This document shows positions 41,710-50,260 of a DNA stretch of 64,000 bases, piece after piece. The DNA lies in contig BOPV01000001.1 in assembly GCA_018332375.1 (NCBI GenBank), positions 3,844,001 through 3,908,000 of the forward strand. Direction: 5' to 3'. Position 1 is the stretch's first letter. The number at the start of each line of letters is the position of its first letter. Position numbers and translations under genes: made by a program. Under the pieces are notes generated by a model that saw only the letters and a list, made by a program, of their open reading frames with translations, was not told the DNA's origin and did not search any database. This DNA is from Roseiterribacter gracilis. GTDB taxonomy: Bacteria > Pseudomonadota > Alphaproteobacteria > BOG-932 > Roseiterribacteraceae.

Positions 41710-41733
41710 TTAGTATGTTTTCTATACGATCAC
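41710..41733. promoter_or_regulatory. Class A MarR-type operator, copy 3
   Basis: TTAGTATGT-TTT-CTATAC then GATCAC, matching copy 1 at 32227 in all of TTAGTATGT and CTATAC. It ends 12 bases before the Rieske oxygenase ATG, so a bound regulator would cover the start of transcription or the ribosome-binding region (CCGGAGACGGCGG). Confidence 0.6.
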
Positions 41734-41745
41734 CGGAGACGGCGG

Positions 41746-42771
41746 ATGTTCCTTCGCAACCAATGGTACGTCGCGGCCTGGGACTATGAGGTCGATCGCC
41801 AGCCGATCGCGCGTACGATCTGCGGCGAACCGATCGTGCTCTATCGCCGCTTCGATCGGACGTTGGTCGCGATGCGCGACGCCTGCCCACACCGGCTGCT
41901 GCCGCTGTCGATGGGGCTGAAAGAGGGCGACAATCTTCGCTGTCGCTATCACGGTCTGCTGCTCGACAGTCACGGCACGGCGCTCGAGATGCCGCACGGC
42001 GAACGTGTCACCAAACATCTGTGCGCGCGTACCTATCCGATCGTCGAACGGCATCGCTTCGCCTGGATCTGGATCGGCGATGCGGAACTTGCCGATCCGG
42101 CCCTGATTCCCGATTTCTGGCCGTGTTCGCATCCGGCCTGGCGCTTCGACGGCGGCTACTATCACATCAAGTGCGATTACCGTCTGGCGATCGACAATCT
42201 GATGGACCTGACGCACGAGACCTATGTCCATCAAGGGTCGATCGGTCAGCCCGAAATTCTGGCCGCGCCGATCGACACGCGCGTCGAAGACGAAAGCGTG
42301 TTCGTCACGCGCTGGATGCCCGATATCGACCCGCCGCCATTCTGGCGCGACGCGCTGAAGCGCGACGGGCGCGTCGATCGCTGGCAGATCTGTCGCTTCA
42401 TCGCACCGTCGAGCGTGATCATCGATGTCGGCGTCGCGCCGGTCGAAGCGGGTGCGACGGTCGAGAACCACGATCAGGGCGTGCGTGGGTTCGTGATCGA
42501 TGCGCTGACGCCCGAAAGCGCAACCACCAGCCATTATTTCTGGGGCATGGCGCGCAATTTCGACATTGACGATGCGGGCTTCACCGCGCGCTTCAAAGCG
42601 CAGCAGGGCGGTGTGTTTCTCGAAGATGTCGACGTGCTGGAGGCGCAACAGCGCTCGATCGAAGCCAATCCTGACATGGCGCTGCGCGTCTTCGCGATCG
42701 ATGTCGGCGGTACGCGGGCGCGCCAGGTGATCGACAAGAAACTGAAGGCGCAGGGCGCCGCAGCGAGCTAG
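41746..42771 (+). CDS. Rieske non-haem iron oxygenase, VanA-like
   Basis: A 341-residue oxygenase component. The Rieske [2Fe-2S] ligands are C47-P-H49 (CPHR) and C66-x2-H69 (CRYHG). The mononuclear iron triad is D154, H157 and H162 in NLMDLTHETYVHQGS. Size and the opening FLRNQWYVAAWDYEV match vanillate O-demethylase oxygenase (VanA) and related aryl-ether demethylases, which turn vanillate into protocatechuate and formaldehyde. No VanB-type reductase is in the window. Its 3' end overlaps the convergent MFS gene by four bases. Substrate could also be another methoxybenzoate. Confidence 0.88.
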   Translation: MFLRNQWYVAAWDYEVDRQPIARTICGEPIVLYRRFDRTLVAMRDACPHRLLPLSMGLKEGDNLRCRYHGLLLDSHGTALEMPHGERVTKHLCARTYPIVERHRFAWIWIGDAELADPALIPDFWPCSHPAWRFDGGYYHIKCDYRLAIDNLMDLTHETYVHQGSIGQPEILAAPIDTRVEDESVFVTRWMPDIDPPPFWRDALKRDGRVDRWQICRFIAPSSVIIDVGVAPVEAGATVENHDQGVRGFVIDALTPESATTSHYFWGMARNFDIDDAGFTARFKAQQGGVFLEDVDVLEAQQRSIEANPDMALRVFAIDVGGTRARQVIDKKLKAQGAAAS

Positions 42772-43928
42772 CGGCGTTTCACCAGCAGGAAGGTCGCGAT
42801 CGCGCCCAACGCCGCAATCGGCACGATGCCCAGCAGAACTTCGGCGCTGCTGCGGCCGGCAGCGACCAGCGTTCCCGCCAGCAGCGGACCGACGACCGAG
42901 CCCAATCGTCCGACCGCAACTGCAGCGCCGACGCCGGTGCCGCGTACGTCGATTGGATATTGCAGCGGTGCCAGCCCGTAGAGGATCGCCTGCACCGCAA
43001 CGATCGCAGTGCCGACGAGTCCGCCCGCGATTGCGACATAGAGAAAGACCGGCGGCGACGCGGCCAGGATCGCCAAGGATGCGATCAAGCCGCCGAACGC
43101 GGTGACGACCACGACGCGCTGGCGAAACAGATCCATGGCGCGTCCAGCCGTAAGTCCGCCCAGCGCGCCCGCAAGATTGAACGCGATCTGCACCATGCCG
43201 GCCTGGGTGCGATCGACGCCGCGCGCGACCAGCAATGCGGGCAACCAGTTCAGCAGCAGATACAGAACCAGCAGCGAGAAGAAGAATCCGGCCCACAGCG
43301 ACGCGGTCGTGCGCCACGTGCCGGCGCTGAACAAGGCGGCCAGCGCACGCGCGCGATTGCTGGCCGCGCTTTCGGTGCGCGGCTGCATCGTGTTCGGCAG
43401 AAAGCGCAGCAACAGCGGCGCAACCAGCAACGGTGCTGCGCCGCCAATCAGAAAGATCGTCGACCAGCCGCCGTGCAATCCCAGCACCGACAACAAGGCG
43501 GCAACGCCGCCGCCGGTCGGAATCCCGGCATACATGGCCGCGACTGCGAAGCCGGTCTTGCCCGGCCGGCTGCTTTCCGCGGCGACCGCGATCAGGCTCG
43601 GCAACGCGCCGCCCAGACCGACACCGGTCAACAAGCGCGCGACGAACAGGCTGGTGAAATCCCACGCGAAAGCCGTCGCGATCGAGCAGACGCCGAACAG
43701 CACCAACGCGACGATCAGGCCGAACTTACGGCCGAGCCGATCGGCGATGCGCCCGCCAATCAGCGCGCCCAGCATCAGCCCCAAGGTCGCGGCGCTGAAA
43801 AACAGCCCCATCTGTTCCGGCGCCAGTCCGAAGGCGGGGCCCAGCAACGGTGCAGCCACGCCCGCTGCTTGCAGGTCGAAGCCTTCGATCATCGCGACGA
43901 TGAAACACAGCGCGATGGTCGCGCGCAT
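42768..43928 (-). CDS. MFS transporter, aromatic acid:H+ symporter-like
   Basis: A 386-residue, 12-span major facilitator. The opening IALCFIVAMIEGFDLQAAGVAAPLL (aspartate in the first span) and the loop GGRIADRLGRKFG are the marks of the aromatic-acid:H+ symporter family (PcaK, MhpT, VanK). It starts within the stop of the marR gene (TGATG), so the regulator and carrier are co-translated. Uptake of hydroxycinnamate, vanillate or protocatechuate fits the neighbours. Confidence 0.88.
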   Translation of the reverse strand: MRATIALCFIVAMIEGFDLQAAGVAAPLLGPAFGLAPEQMGLFFSAATLGLMLGALIGGRIADRLGRKFGLIVALVLFGVCSIATAFAWDFTSLFVARLLTGVGLGGALPSLIAVAAESSRPGKTGFAVAAMYAGIPTGGGVAALLSVLGLHGGWSTIFLIGGAAPLLVAPLLLRFLPNTMQPRTESAASNRARALAALFSAGTWRTTASLWAGFFFSLLVLYLLLNWLPALLVARGVDRTQAGMVQIAFNLAGALGGLTAGRAMDLFRQRVVVVTAFGGLIASLAILAASPPVFLYVAIAGGLVGTAIVAVQAILYGLAPLQYPIDVRGTGVGAAVAVGRLGSVVGPLLAGTLVAAGRSSAEVLLGIVPIAALGAIATFLLVKRR

Positions 43929-44431
43929 CAGCCGGCCGAACTGCGCAATTTGCTCAGCAATCCGAACAGCTGTTCGCGTTCTTCCGGCGACAGGTGGCGC
44001 AGCAGCGAGTCTTCATGCGCGATGATGCGCTTGCGCCAGGCGGCGAGTTGCTTGGCCGCGCCGGGCGCCAAGGTGAGAAGCTGTACGCGGCGGTCTTTGG
44101 AATCGGCGGCGCGCTTCAACAGGCCGCGCTGTTCCAGCTCGACCACCAGCGGGACCATGTTGGTCTTTTTGATCGCGAGGATGCGCGACAACTCGCTGGG
44201 CGAAATGCCGGGCGTTTCTTCGACGTGGGACAGGATGGCGAACTGCGCCGGCCGCAGCGGCACGTCGCGAAACAGATCGACGAAGCCGGCCATGAACACG
44301 CCCGAGGCGCGCCGCAGCTGATAGCCGATCAGCCGGTCGAGATGGTTCGGCTTTTGTGTGCGATCGGCGGCGTCTGCGGCGGCGGCTTTTGCGCCGGATT
44401 TTTTTGGCGGCTTGTCCAGTTTGCTCCCCAT
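43928..44431 (-). CDS. MarR family transcriptional regulator (likely for vdh operon)
   Basis: A 167-residue MarR regulator with a lysine-rich tail. The core RLIGYQLRRASGVFMAGF is followed by the HTH GISPSELSRILAIKKTNMVPLVVELEQRGLL and wing AADSKDRRVQ. It resembles FerC/FerR-type repressors of ferulate genes, which respond to hydroxycinnamoyl-CoA. Starts at 44431 (ATG, weak site CTGGAAC), 44461 (ATG) or 44467 (TTG) are possible; the first is kept because the others run into the operator-like sequence. Divergent from vdh. Confidence 0.88.
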   Translation of the reverse strand: MGSKLDKPPKKSGAKAAAADAADRTQKPNHLDRLIGYQLRRASGVFMAGFVDLFRDVPLRPAQFAILSHVEETPGISPSELSRILAIKKTNMVPLVVELEQRGLLKRAADSKDRRVQLLTLAPGAAKQLAAWRKRIIAHEDSLLRHLSPEEREQLFGLLSKLRSSAG

Positions 44432-44472
44432 TCGCGCAGTTCCAGCCGCTACGCCGCCCATTGTCAACTATT

Positions 44473-44497
44473 TTCGTTATGAGATATAACTATCCCA
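44473..44497. promoter_or_regulatory. Class B MarR-type operator, copy 1
   Basis: TTCGTTATG-AG-ATATAACTATC-CCA between the marR gene and vdh. It contains GTTAT-GAGAT-ATAAC, a perfect inverted repeat. It is identical to copy 2 at 54009 in 21 of 25 positions. The site lies 29 bases before the vdh ATG and would govern both marR-MFS and vdh-hydratase-synthetase. Confidence 0.65.
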
Positions 44498-44525
44498 AAA
44501 TAAGCTTGCGTTGGGGAGGACGGAG

Positions 44526-45983
44526 ATGAGCGAAGCAACCGTGCAATTGCGCATCGGCGCCACCGCGCGCGCCGCACAAAGCGGCGCGACGTTCGAGCGT
44601 CGCAATCCGATCACTGGCGACGTCGCAAGTCGTGCTGCATCTGCGAACGTCGCCGATGCAAACGCGGCTGCCGACGCGGCGCAAGCAGCGTTGCCCGGAT
44701 GGGCCGCGTTGGGACCGAATGCACGCCGTGCGTTGCTGCTCAAAGCTGCCGACGCGGTTGCGGGCAAAGCCGACGCATTCGTCGCGTCGATGATGGCCGA
44801 GATCGGTGCAACCGAAGGCTGGGCGCGATTCAACGTCATGCTGGCCAGCGGCATGGTGCGCGAAGCCGCATCGCTGACGACGCAGATCGCGGGGGAAGTT
44901 ATTCCCTCCGACAAGCCCGGCTGTATCGCAATGGCGGTGCGCGAACCGGCCGGCGTGGTGCTAGGCATCGCGCCCTGGAATGCACCGGTGATCCTTGCGG
45001 TGCGCGCCATCGCAACGCCGCTCGCGTGCGGCAACACAGTCGTGCTCAAAGCATCCGAAACGTGCCCGCGCACCCATGCGCTGGTGATCGAGGCCTTTGC
45101 CGAAGCGGGCTTGCCCGACGGCGTCGTCAATCTCGTCACCAATGCGCCCGCTGACGCGCCAGAGATTGTCGGTGCGCTGATCGATCATCCGGCGGTGCGC
45201 CGCATCAACTTTACCGGCTCGACCCATGTCGGCCGCATCGTCGCCGAGCGCGCGGCGCGCAACTTGAAACCAGCCTTGCTGGAACTGGGCGGCAAGGCGC
45301 CGCTGCTGGTGCTGGAAGACGCCGATCTCGACGAAGCGGTGAAGGCGGCGGCGTTCGGCGCTTTCTTCAACCAGGGCCAGATCTGTATGTCGACCGAACG
45401 TATCATCGTCGTCGATGCGATCGCCGACGCGTTCGTTGCGCGCTTCCGCGAGAAAGCAGCGACCTTGGTCGCGGGCGATCCGCGTCAAGGCAAGACGCCG
45501 CTGGGCGCGGTGGTCGACCGCAAGACGATCGACGGCGTGCAGGAGCTGATCCGTGATGCGCTGGGCAAAGGCGCCGAACAATTGACCGGCGGTGCCGCCG
45601 ACGGCGTGTTGATGTCGGCTGCGGTGATCGACCGCGTGACCTCGAACATGAAGCTCTACAACCAGGAAAGTTTCGGCCCGGTCGTTGCGGTGCTGCGCGC
45701 GCGCGACGAGGAAGATGCGATCCGCCTGGCGAATGACAGCGAATACGGCCTGTCGTCGTCGGTCTTCACGCGGGACGTCGCGCGCGGCCTGCGCGTCGCG
45801 CGCCGGATCAAGTCCGGCATCTGCCACGTCAACGGACCGACCGTGCATGACGAGCCGCAAATGCCATTCGGCGGCACCAAATCGTCGGGCTATGGCCGCT
45901 TCGGCGGCAAGGCCGGCATTGCCGAATTCACCGAGCTGCGCTGGATCACGATCGAGACGCAGCCCGGCCACTACCCGATTTAA
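44526..45983 (+). CDS. vdh: Aldehyde dehydrogenase, vanillin/benzaldehyde dehydrogenase-like
   Basis: A 485-residue NAD(P)-dependent aldehyde dehydrogenase. Catalytic Cys287 lies in FFNQGQICMSTERI and the general base Glu253 in LLELGGKAP; the Asn of the oxyanion hole is in APWNAPV. The subgroup signature with QICMSTERI and FGGTKSSGYGRFGG is that of salicylaldehyde/vanillin dehydrogenases. GGGGAGGACGGAG precedes the ATG. It is first in an operon with a hydroxycinnamoyl-CoA hydratase/lyase and an acyl-CoA synthetase, so it should oxidise vanillin or 4-hydroxybenzaldehyde to the acid. Confidence 0.9.
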   Translation: MSEATVQLRIGATARAAQSGATFERRNPITGDVASRAASANVADANAAADAAQAALPGWAALGPNARRALLLKAADAVAGKADAFVASMMAEIGATEGWARFNVMLASGMVREAASLTTQIAGEVIPSDKPGCIAMAVREPAGVVLGIAPWNAPVILAVRAIATPLACGNTVVLKASETCPRTHALVIEAFAEAGLPDGVVNLVTNAPADAPEIVGALIDHPAVRRINFTGSTHVGRIVAERAARNLKPALLELGGKAPLLVLEDADLDEAVKAAAFGAFFNQGQICMSTERIIVVDAIADAFVARFREKAATLVAGDPRQGKTPLGAVVDRKTIDGVQELIRDALGKGAEQLTGGAADGVLMSAAVIDRVTSNMKLYNQESFGPVVAVLRARDEEDAIRLANDSEYGLSSSVFTRDVARGLRVARRIKSGICHVNGPTVHDEPQMPFGGTKSSGYGRFGGKAGIAEFTELRWITIETQPGHYPI

Positions 45984-46015
45984 AAATCGGGTGAACGCAA
46001 AGAATCACCCGATTT
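45973..46015 (+). promoter_or_regulatory. Alternative hairpins across the vdh stop codon
   Basis: Three copies of an octamer in alternating orientation: ACCCGATT (45973-45980, last codons of vdh), AATCGGGT (45985-45992) and ACCCGATT (46007-46014). The middle copy can pair with the first (8 bp, four-base loop holding the stop) or with the third (11 bp in full, 45984-45994 with 46005-46015, ten-base loop), but not with both. The gap ends at GAGAGAGATAGG before the next gene. It could set the ratio of the two products by mRNA end protection, attenuation or translation-dependent switching. Confidence 0.55.
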
Positions 46016-46036
46016 GAGAGAGATAGGATTTCGCTG

Positions 46037-46876
46037 ATGACCAAGTTTCCCGACGACGATCCGAGCGTCGCGACCTGCAAGATCGAGAACGGTATTGCGT
46101 GGCTGAGCTTCAACCGGCCCGACAAGCGCAACTGCATGTCGCCGAATCTCAATCGCCGGATGGGCGAGATCCTCGATGAGATCGAGTTCCGCGACGATTT
46201 CGGCGTGCTGGTGCTGAAAGGCGAAGGCACCGCCTGGTCGGCGGGCATGGATCTCAAAGAATATTTCCGCGACACCGAAGCCAAAGGGCTGGGCGCGACG
46301 CGCGCCGCGCAACGCGAAAGCTACGGCTGGTGGCGGCGCCTGCGCTGGTACCAGAAGCCGACCATCGCGATGGTCAATGGCTGGTGCTTTGGCGGCGGCT
46401 ACGGTCCGCTCTATGCGTGCGACCTGGCGATTGCCGCCGACGAAGCGCAATTCGCGCTGAGCGAAATCAATTGGGGCATTCTGCCCGGCGGCGGCGCGAC
46501 CAAAGTCGTGGTCGATCTTCTGTCGATGCGCGACGCCATGTATCACGCGCTGACCGGGGAATTGATCGGCGGCAAGAAAGCCGCCGAATGGCGCCTGGTG
46601 AATGAAAGCGTGCCGCTCGACCAGCTGGAGACGCGCGTCACCGAACTTGCCAATGTGCTGCTAAAGAAAAACCCGGTGGCGCTGAAAGCAACCAAGGATG
46701 CGATCCGCCGCGTGCGCGACATGACCTACGACAACGCCGAAGACTATCTGGTGCGGGCGCAGGAAGCCGCGAACTCCTACGACAATCACGGTCGCAAGGA
46801 AGGCATCAAGCAGTTCATTGACGAGAAAAGCTACAAGCCCGGTCTCGGCGCTTACGACAAGGACCGCGCCCCATAA
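46037..46876 (+). CDS. p-Hydroxycinnamoyl-CoA hydratase/lyase (feruloyl-CoA hydratase/lyase)
   Basis: A 279-residue crotonase-fold enzyme. It has the features of HCHL/Ech/FerB: RPDKRNCMSPNLNRRM, the oxyanion-hole segment WSAGMDLKEYFRDTE, MVNGWCFGGGYGPL, and the catalytic glutamate region LSEINWGILPGGGATK. The enzyme hydrates feruloyl-, coumaroyl- or caffeoyl-CoA and cleaves it to the aromatic aldehyde and acetyl-CoA. Length matches (about 276 in Pseudomonas). Flanked by vdh and an acyl-CoA synthetase, which together complete the hydroxycinnamate to benzoate route. Confidence 0.95.
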   Translation: MTKFPDDDPSVATCKIENGIAWLSFNRPDKRNCMSPNLNRRMGEILDEIEFRDDFGVLVLKGEGTAWSAGMDLKEYFRDTEAKGLGATRAAQRESYGWWRRLRWYQKPTIAMVNGWCFGGGYGPLYACDLAIAADEAQFALSEINWGILPGGGATKVVVDLLSMRDAMYHALTGELIGGKKAAEWRLVNESVPLDQLETRVTELANVLLKKNPVALKATKDAIRRVRDMTYDNAEDYLVRAQEAANSYDNHGRKEGIKQFIDEKSYKPGLGAYDKDRAP

Positions 46877-46892
46877 TGCATCGCGGGCCGAC

Positions 46893-48392
46893 ATGACCGC
46901 GGCGCGCGACTCCATCGCGCTGTACGGTTTGCAGCAACCGGACAGGCTGGCTGCCGTCGATCTTGCGACGGGGCGGCGCTGGTCGTACGGCGCGCTCGAT
47001 CAAGCCGTGGCGCGTTGCAGCGGTTGGCTCGTGGCGCAAGGTGTGGGGGCGGGTGATCGCGTCGCGGTGCTGGCGCGCAACAGCGTCGAACTGCTGATCC
47101 TGCAATTCGCCTGCATGCGGCGCGGCGCGATCTTCGTGCCGCTCAACTGGCGCCTCGCCGCGGCCGAGCTTGGCGTGCTGTTGGAAGACTGCACGCCTTC
47201 GCTGTTCGTGGCCGATGTGACCTGTACCGCGCTGGCGGCGCAGGCCGGCTGGCGCGCGCTGCAACTTGCCGAGATGATCGCTGCGATTGAGCGCGCAGCA
47301 CCGGCGCCGCCGGTTGCGTTCGACGAGAATGCGCCGTCGATCCTGCTCTATACATCGGGCACGTCGGGCCGTCCCAAAGGCGTGATCGTGACTGAGCGCA
47401 ACGCGCATTTCACCGCGCGCAATTTCGGTGCGTTCAGCGCCACGACCAGCGACAGCATCTATCTCTGCGAGTCGCCGATGTTTCACGTCATCGGTCTCGT
47501 TACCAGCTTCCGCGCGCCCTTGTTGCAAGGCGGCGTCGTGCTGGTGTCGGACGGATTCGACGCGGCGCGCACCAACCGCCGGCTCGCCGATCCAAGCCTC
47601 GGCGTCACCCATTATTTCTGCGTGCCGCAAATGGCGGCGATGCTGCGCGCCGATCCGGATTTTGCGCCGGAACGGCTTGTGGGTCGCGTCACGATGTTCA
47701 CCGGTGGCGCGCCGCTCGACGCGACCGATCTTGCGCCCTGGCTCGCCGACCGCATCGTGCTCGCCAATGGGTTCGGCATGACCGAAGTCGGCACCGTCAC
47801 CTGCATGCCGCTCGATCTTGCCGCAATCGCGGCGCGCCCGCGCTCGGTCGGTCCAGTCGCGCCGCTGCAGGAGATGCGGCTGGTCGACAGTGCGGGCGCT
47901 GACGTCGAGCCCGGTGCGGTCGGCGAAATCTGGTTGCGCGGACCCAACGTATCGCCCGGCTATTGGCAGCGCGAAGACGCGACGCGCGCAGCCTTCACCG
48001 ACGACGGTTGGTTTCGCACCGGTGACGCCGCGACACGCGACGAAGACGGGTTCGTCACCTTGGTCGATCGTCTGAAAGACATGTTCATTTCGGGCGGCGA
48101 GAACATCTATCCGGCCGAAGTCGAAGCGGCGCTGCTGGCCCATCCCGACATTGTCGAAGCGGCCGTGGTCGGCATTGAAGATGCGCGCTGGGGCGAAGTG
48201 GGGCATGCGGCCCTGGTGTTGCGCGCTGGCGCGGCATTCGACGAGCAAGCGGTGATCGCGCACTGCAACGCGCGCATCGCGCGCTACAAAATTCCGCGCA
48301 GCTTCGCCGTGCTCGACGCTCTGCCGCGCACCGGCTCGGGCAAAGTACTGAAACACGTGCTCAAGTCGATGCACGCCGCGAAAGAATCGTAA
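46893..48392 (+). CDS. Acyl-CoA synthetase, feruloyl-CoA synthetase-like
   Basis: A 499-residue AMP-forming CoA ligase. The P-loop is ILLYTSGTSGRPKGVIV near residue 148, then NGFGMTEVGTVT, DGWFRTGDAATRDEDGF and the C-terminal hinge/lysine region LKDMFISGGENIYPAEVE with PRTGSGKVLK. Given its place after the hydratase/lyase, it most likely activates ferulate, p-coumarate or caffeate. ATG 46893 is the first that leads into the domain, 16 bases after the preceding stop. The last 32 bases overlap the convergent MFS gene. Confidence 0.88.
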   Translation: MTAARDSIALYGLQQPDRLAAVDLATGRRWSYGALDQAVARCSGWLVAQGVGAGDRVAVLARNSVELLILQFACMRRGAIFVPLNWRLAAAELGVLLEDCTPSLFVADVTCTALAAQAGWRALQLAEMIAAIERAAPAPPVAFDENAPSILLYTSGTSGRPKGVIVTERNAHFTARNFGAFSATTSDSIYLCESPMFHVIGLVTSFRAPLLQGGVVLVSDGFDAARTNRRLADPSLGVTHYFCVPQMAAMLRADPDFAPERLVGRVTMFTGGAPLDATDLAPWLADRIVLANGFGMTEVGTVTCMPLDLAAIAARPRSVGPVAPLQEMRLVDSAGADVEPGAVGEIWLRGPNVSPGYWQREDATRAAFTDDGWFRTGDAATRDEDGFVTLVDRLKDMFISGGENIYPAEVEAALLAHPDIVEAAVVGIEDARWGEVGHAALVLRAGAAFDEQAVIAHCNARIARYKIPRSFAVLDALPRTGSGKVLKHVLKSMHAAKES

Positions 48393-49500
48393 CCAACGCC
48401 GCCAGGCTTGCGATCAAGATCGCAGGCAGCATCGGCCGGCCGGGCGGAAAGCTGGCGACCAGCAACACCAGCAACGCGTTGCTCGACATTTGCAGTGCGC
48501 CGTACAGGCTGACGGCGGTCCCGACCCGCGTCGGGCTTCCGCCTGCTGCGGCCATCATCGTGTGCGGCGTGACCATGCCGCTGCCGAAAGCGAAGAACGT
48601 CATCGGCGCGATCAGCGCCGCAACTTCGTGCCGTTCCAGCGCGGTTGCGAGTAGCAGCGTCAAGCCTGCGAGGCCGGCGATCGCGCCGCCCGCCGGCACC
48701 AGCGATGCGCCGCGCGCGCTCAGCATGCTGCTGCACAGCGCGCCGGCTGCAGCGCCGAGCGCGACTGTGCCGTAGAAGAATCCGAGATGTTCGGGATCGG
48801 CGCGGAACGTATCGACGAACAGAAACGGCGACGCAGACAAGAACACATACATGCCGCCGCTAAACGCGTTGCCGAGCACCGCGTTGCGCAGAAAGGTCCT
48901 GTCGCGCAGGATCGCGCGCCAGTCGGCGAGCAGGCTGGTGCTGCGCGATGGCGCCGGCACGAAACTCTCGGCCAGCAGCCGCCAGATCAACAAGCCGCAG
49001 GCAGCGCCCGCGATCGCCAGCACCGCAAAGACAGCACGCCAATCGGCGATTGCGACCAGCGCGCTTCCCAACACGGGGGCAAGCATCGGCGACAGCATGA
49101 CGATCGCCATCAGCAGCGCCATGTCGCGCGCGCCTTTGGCAGCGCCGCCATCGCCGGCCATCGCACGACCTGCAACCAATCCGCTCGATGCGCCCAACGC
49201 TTGCACGACGCGACCGACCAACAGCAGCACGATCGAGGGTGCAGCCCAGCACAACACCGAGCCGGCAACGAACAGCGCCGCACCACCCACCAGCACGGGC
49301 CGGCGGCCGATGCGATCGGTGATGGGGCCGGTTGCGACCTGTCCCGCAGCGATGCCCAGCAAGTACAGCGTCAAGGTGAGCTGCAGTTGCGATGGCGGCG
49401 CATCCAGCGCGATGGCCGCGCTTGGCATGGCCGGAACGAACATATGAATCGCGAGCGAGCCGAGCGTGGTCAGCGCCCCAATCAGCAGAATGCGGCGCAC
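48361..49500 (-). CDS. MFS efflux transporter, Bcr/CflA-like
   Basis: A 379-residue 12-span carrier. It has the Bcr/CflA drug-efflux signatures MFVPAMPSAAIALDAPPSQLQLTLTLYLLGIAAGQ and GPITDRIGRRPVL. GTG 49500, one base after the preceding stop, is chosen; a longer version from a TTG at 49548 is possible but would overlap the upstream gene. It may export toxic aromatic acids or aldehydes made by the neighbouring pathway, though substrate ranges of this family are broad. Confidence 0.85.
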   Translation of the reverse strand: MRRILLIGALTTLGSLAIHMFVPAMPSAAIALDAPPSQLQLTLTLYLLGIAAGQVATGPITDRIGRRPVLVGGAALFVAGSVLCWAAPSIVLLLVGRVVQALGASSGLVAGRAMAGDGGAAKGARDMALLMAIVMLSPMLAPVLGSALVAIADWRAVFAVLAIAGAACGLLIWRLLAESFVPAPSRSTSLLADWRAILRDRTFLRNAVLGNAFSGGMYVFLSASPFLFVDTFRADPEHLGFFYGTVALGAAAGALCSSMLSARGASLVPAGGAIAGLAGLTLLLATALERHEVAALIAPMTFFAFGSGMVTPHTMMAAAGGSPTRVGTAVSLYGALQMSSNALLVLLVASFPPGRPMLPAILIASLAALVTILSRRAST

Positions 49501-49501
49501 G

Positions 49502-50260
49502 TCAGAAAGCGACTGCGATATCGACGCGGCGGCGCGATGCTTCGGCAAGCCCGTCCGCTTCGGGCACGTCGATCGGTGCGGCGTCCCGCTGCCATTTGAC
49601 GGTCACGATCTTGCGATCGATGCCGAGGCGCACCAGCGCTTCGCCAATCTTCGCAGCGCGCACGCGCGCGATCGCAGCGTCTTCTGCAATCGTCCGTCCC
49701 GACACGATCGCGGGTGATGTGGCGGCATAGCCGGTCACGGTGATGGCACGCGGCTTGGCCGCGCGAATCCAGTGCACCGCTTCGTCGAGCAGATAGTCGT
49801 CATACTGGTAGATGACGAAGGCCTGGCCGAAATCGAAGAAGAGATGAAAGCTGCGCGCTGCGTAGGGCGGCGGCGGCGGATCGCGCTTCACCGACAGCGG
49901 GCTGATATTGCGCTTCGGCAAAACGAACTTGCGCCCGGTGAAATTTTCCGCCGGCAGCATCTGGCGCGTGCAGGCGCCGGGCAGGATCGAGGTACGCACC
50001 GGTTCCAGCACGATGCCACCGCAAATTTCTTTGCCGCCTTGCGCGATCGTTCCTTCGACCAGCACTTCGCGATTCCAGTCGGGCTTCGACGGCGCCTGGC
50101 TGACGTCATAGCGCTTGCCGGTGGCGCGATCGTCGGCGAGCCAGCAGCCGGACTTCTTGCCGGCATCGGCGTCGCGATAGATCGGGCAGGTGATGAAGCG
50201 CACCGTTTCGGCTTGCGCCCCGGTGACGGCAAAGGCGAGCAGCAGCGCCAGGACTCTCAC
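49502..50260 (-). CDS. Exported protein with C-terminal OmpA-like domain
   Basis: A 252-residue protein with a signal peptide (VRVLALLLAFAVTGAQA). The middle has a Cys-containing region FITCPIYRDADAGKKSGCW and EICGGIVLEP. The last ~115 residues resemble an OmpA/MotB peptidoglycan-binding fold: FHLFFDFGQAFVIYQYD, VTGYAATS, AEDAAIARVRAAKIGEALVRLGI and EASRRRVDIAVAF. The GTG start overlaps the stop of the di-haem peroxidase (GTGA). It may anchor or serve the peroxidase in the periplasm; that pairing is inferred from coupling only. Confidence 0.75.
   Translation of the reverse strand: MRVLALLLAFAVTGAQAETVRFITCPIYRDADAGKKSGCWLADDRATGKRYDVSQAPSKPDWNREVLVEGTIAQGGKEICGGIVLEPVRTSILPGACTRQMLPAENFTGRKFVLPKRNISPLSVKRDPPPPPYAARSFHLFFDFGQAFVIYQYDDYLLDEAVHWIRAAKPRAITVTGYAATSPAIVSGRTIAEDAAIARVRAAKIGEALVRLGIDRKIVTVKWQRDAAPIDVPEADGLAEASRRRVDIAVAF

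Noticed and set aside
46815..48374. A 519-codon minus-strand frame opposite the acyl-CoA synthetase
   Set aside because: Shadow of a gene with complete AMP-ligase motifs on the plus strand.
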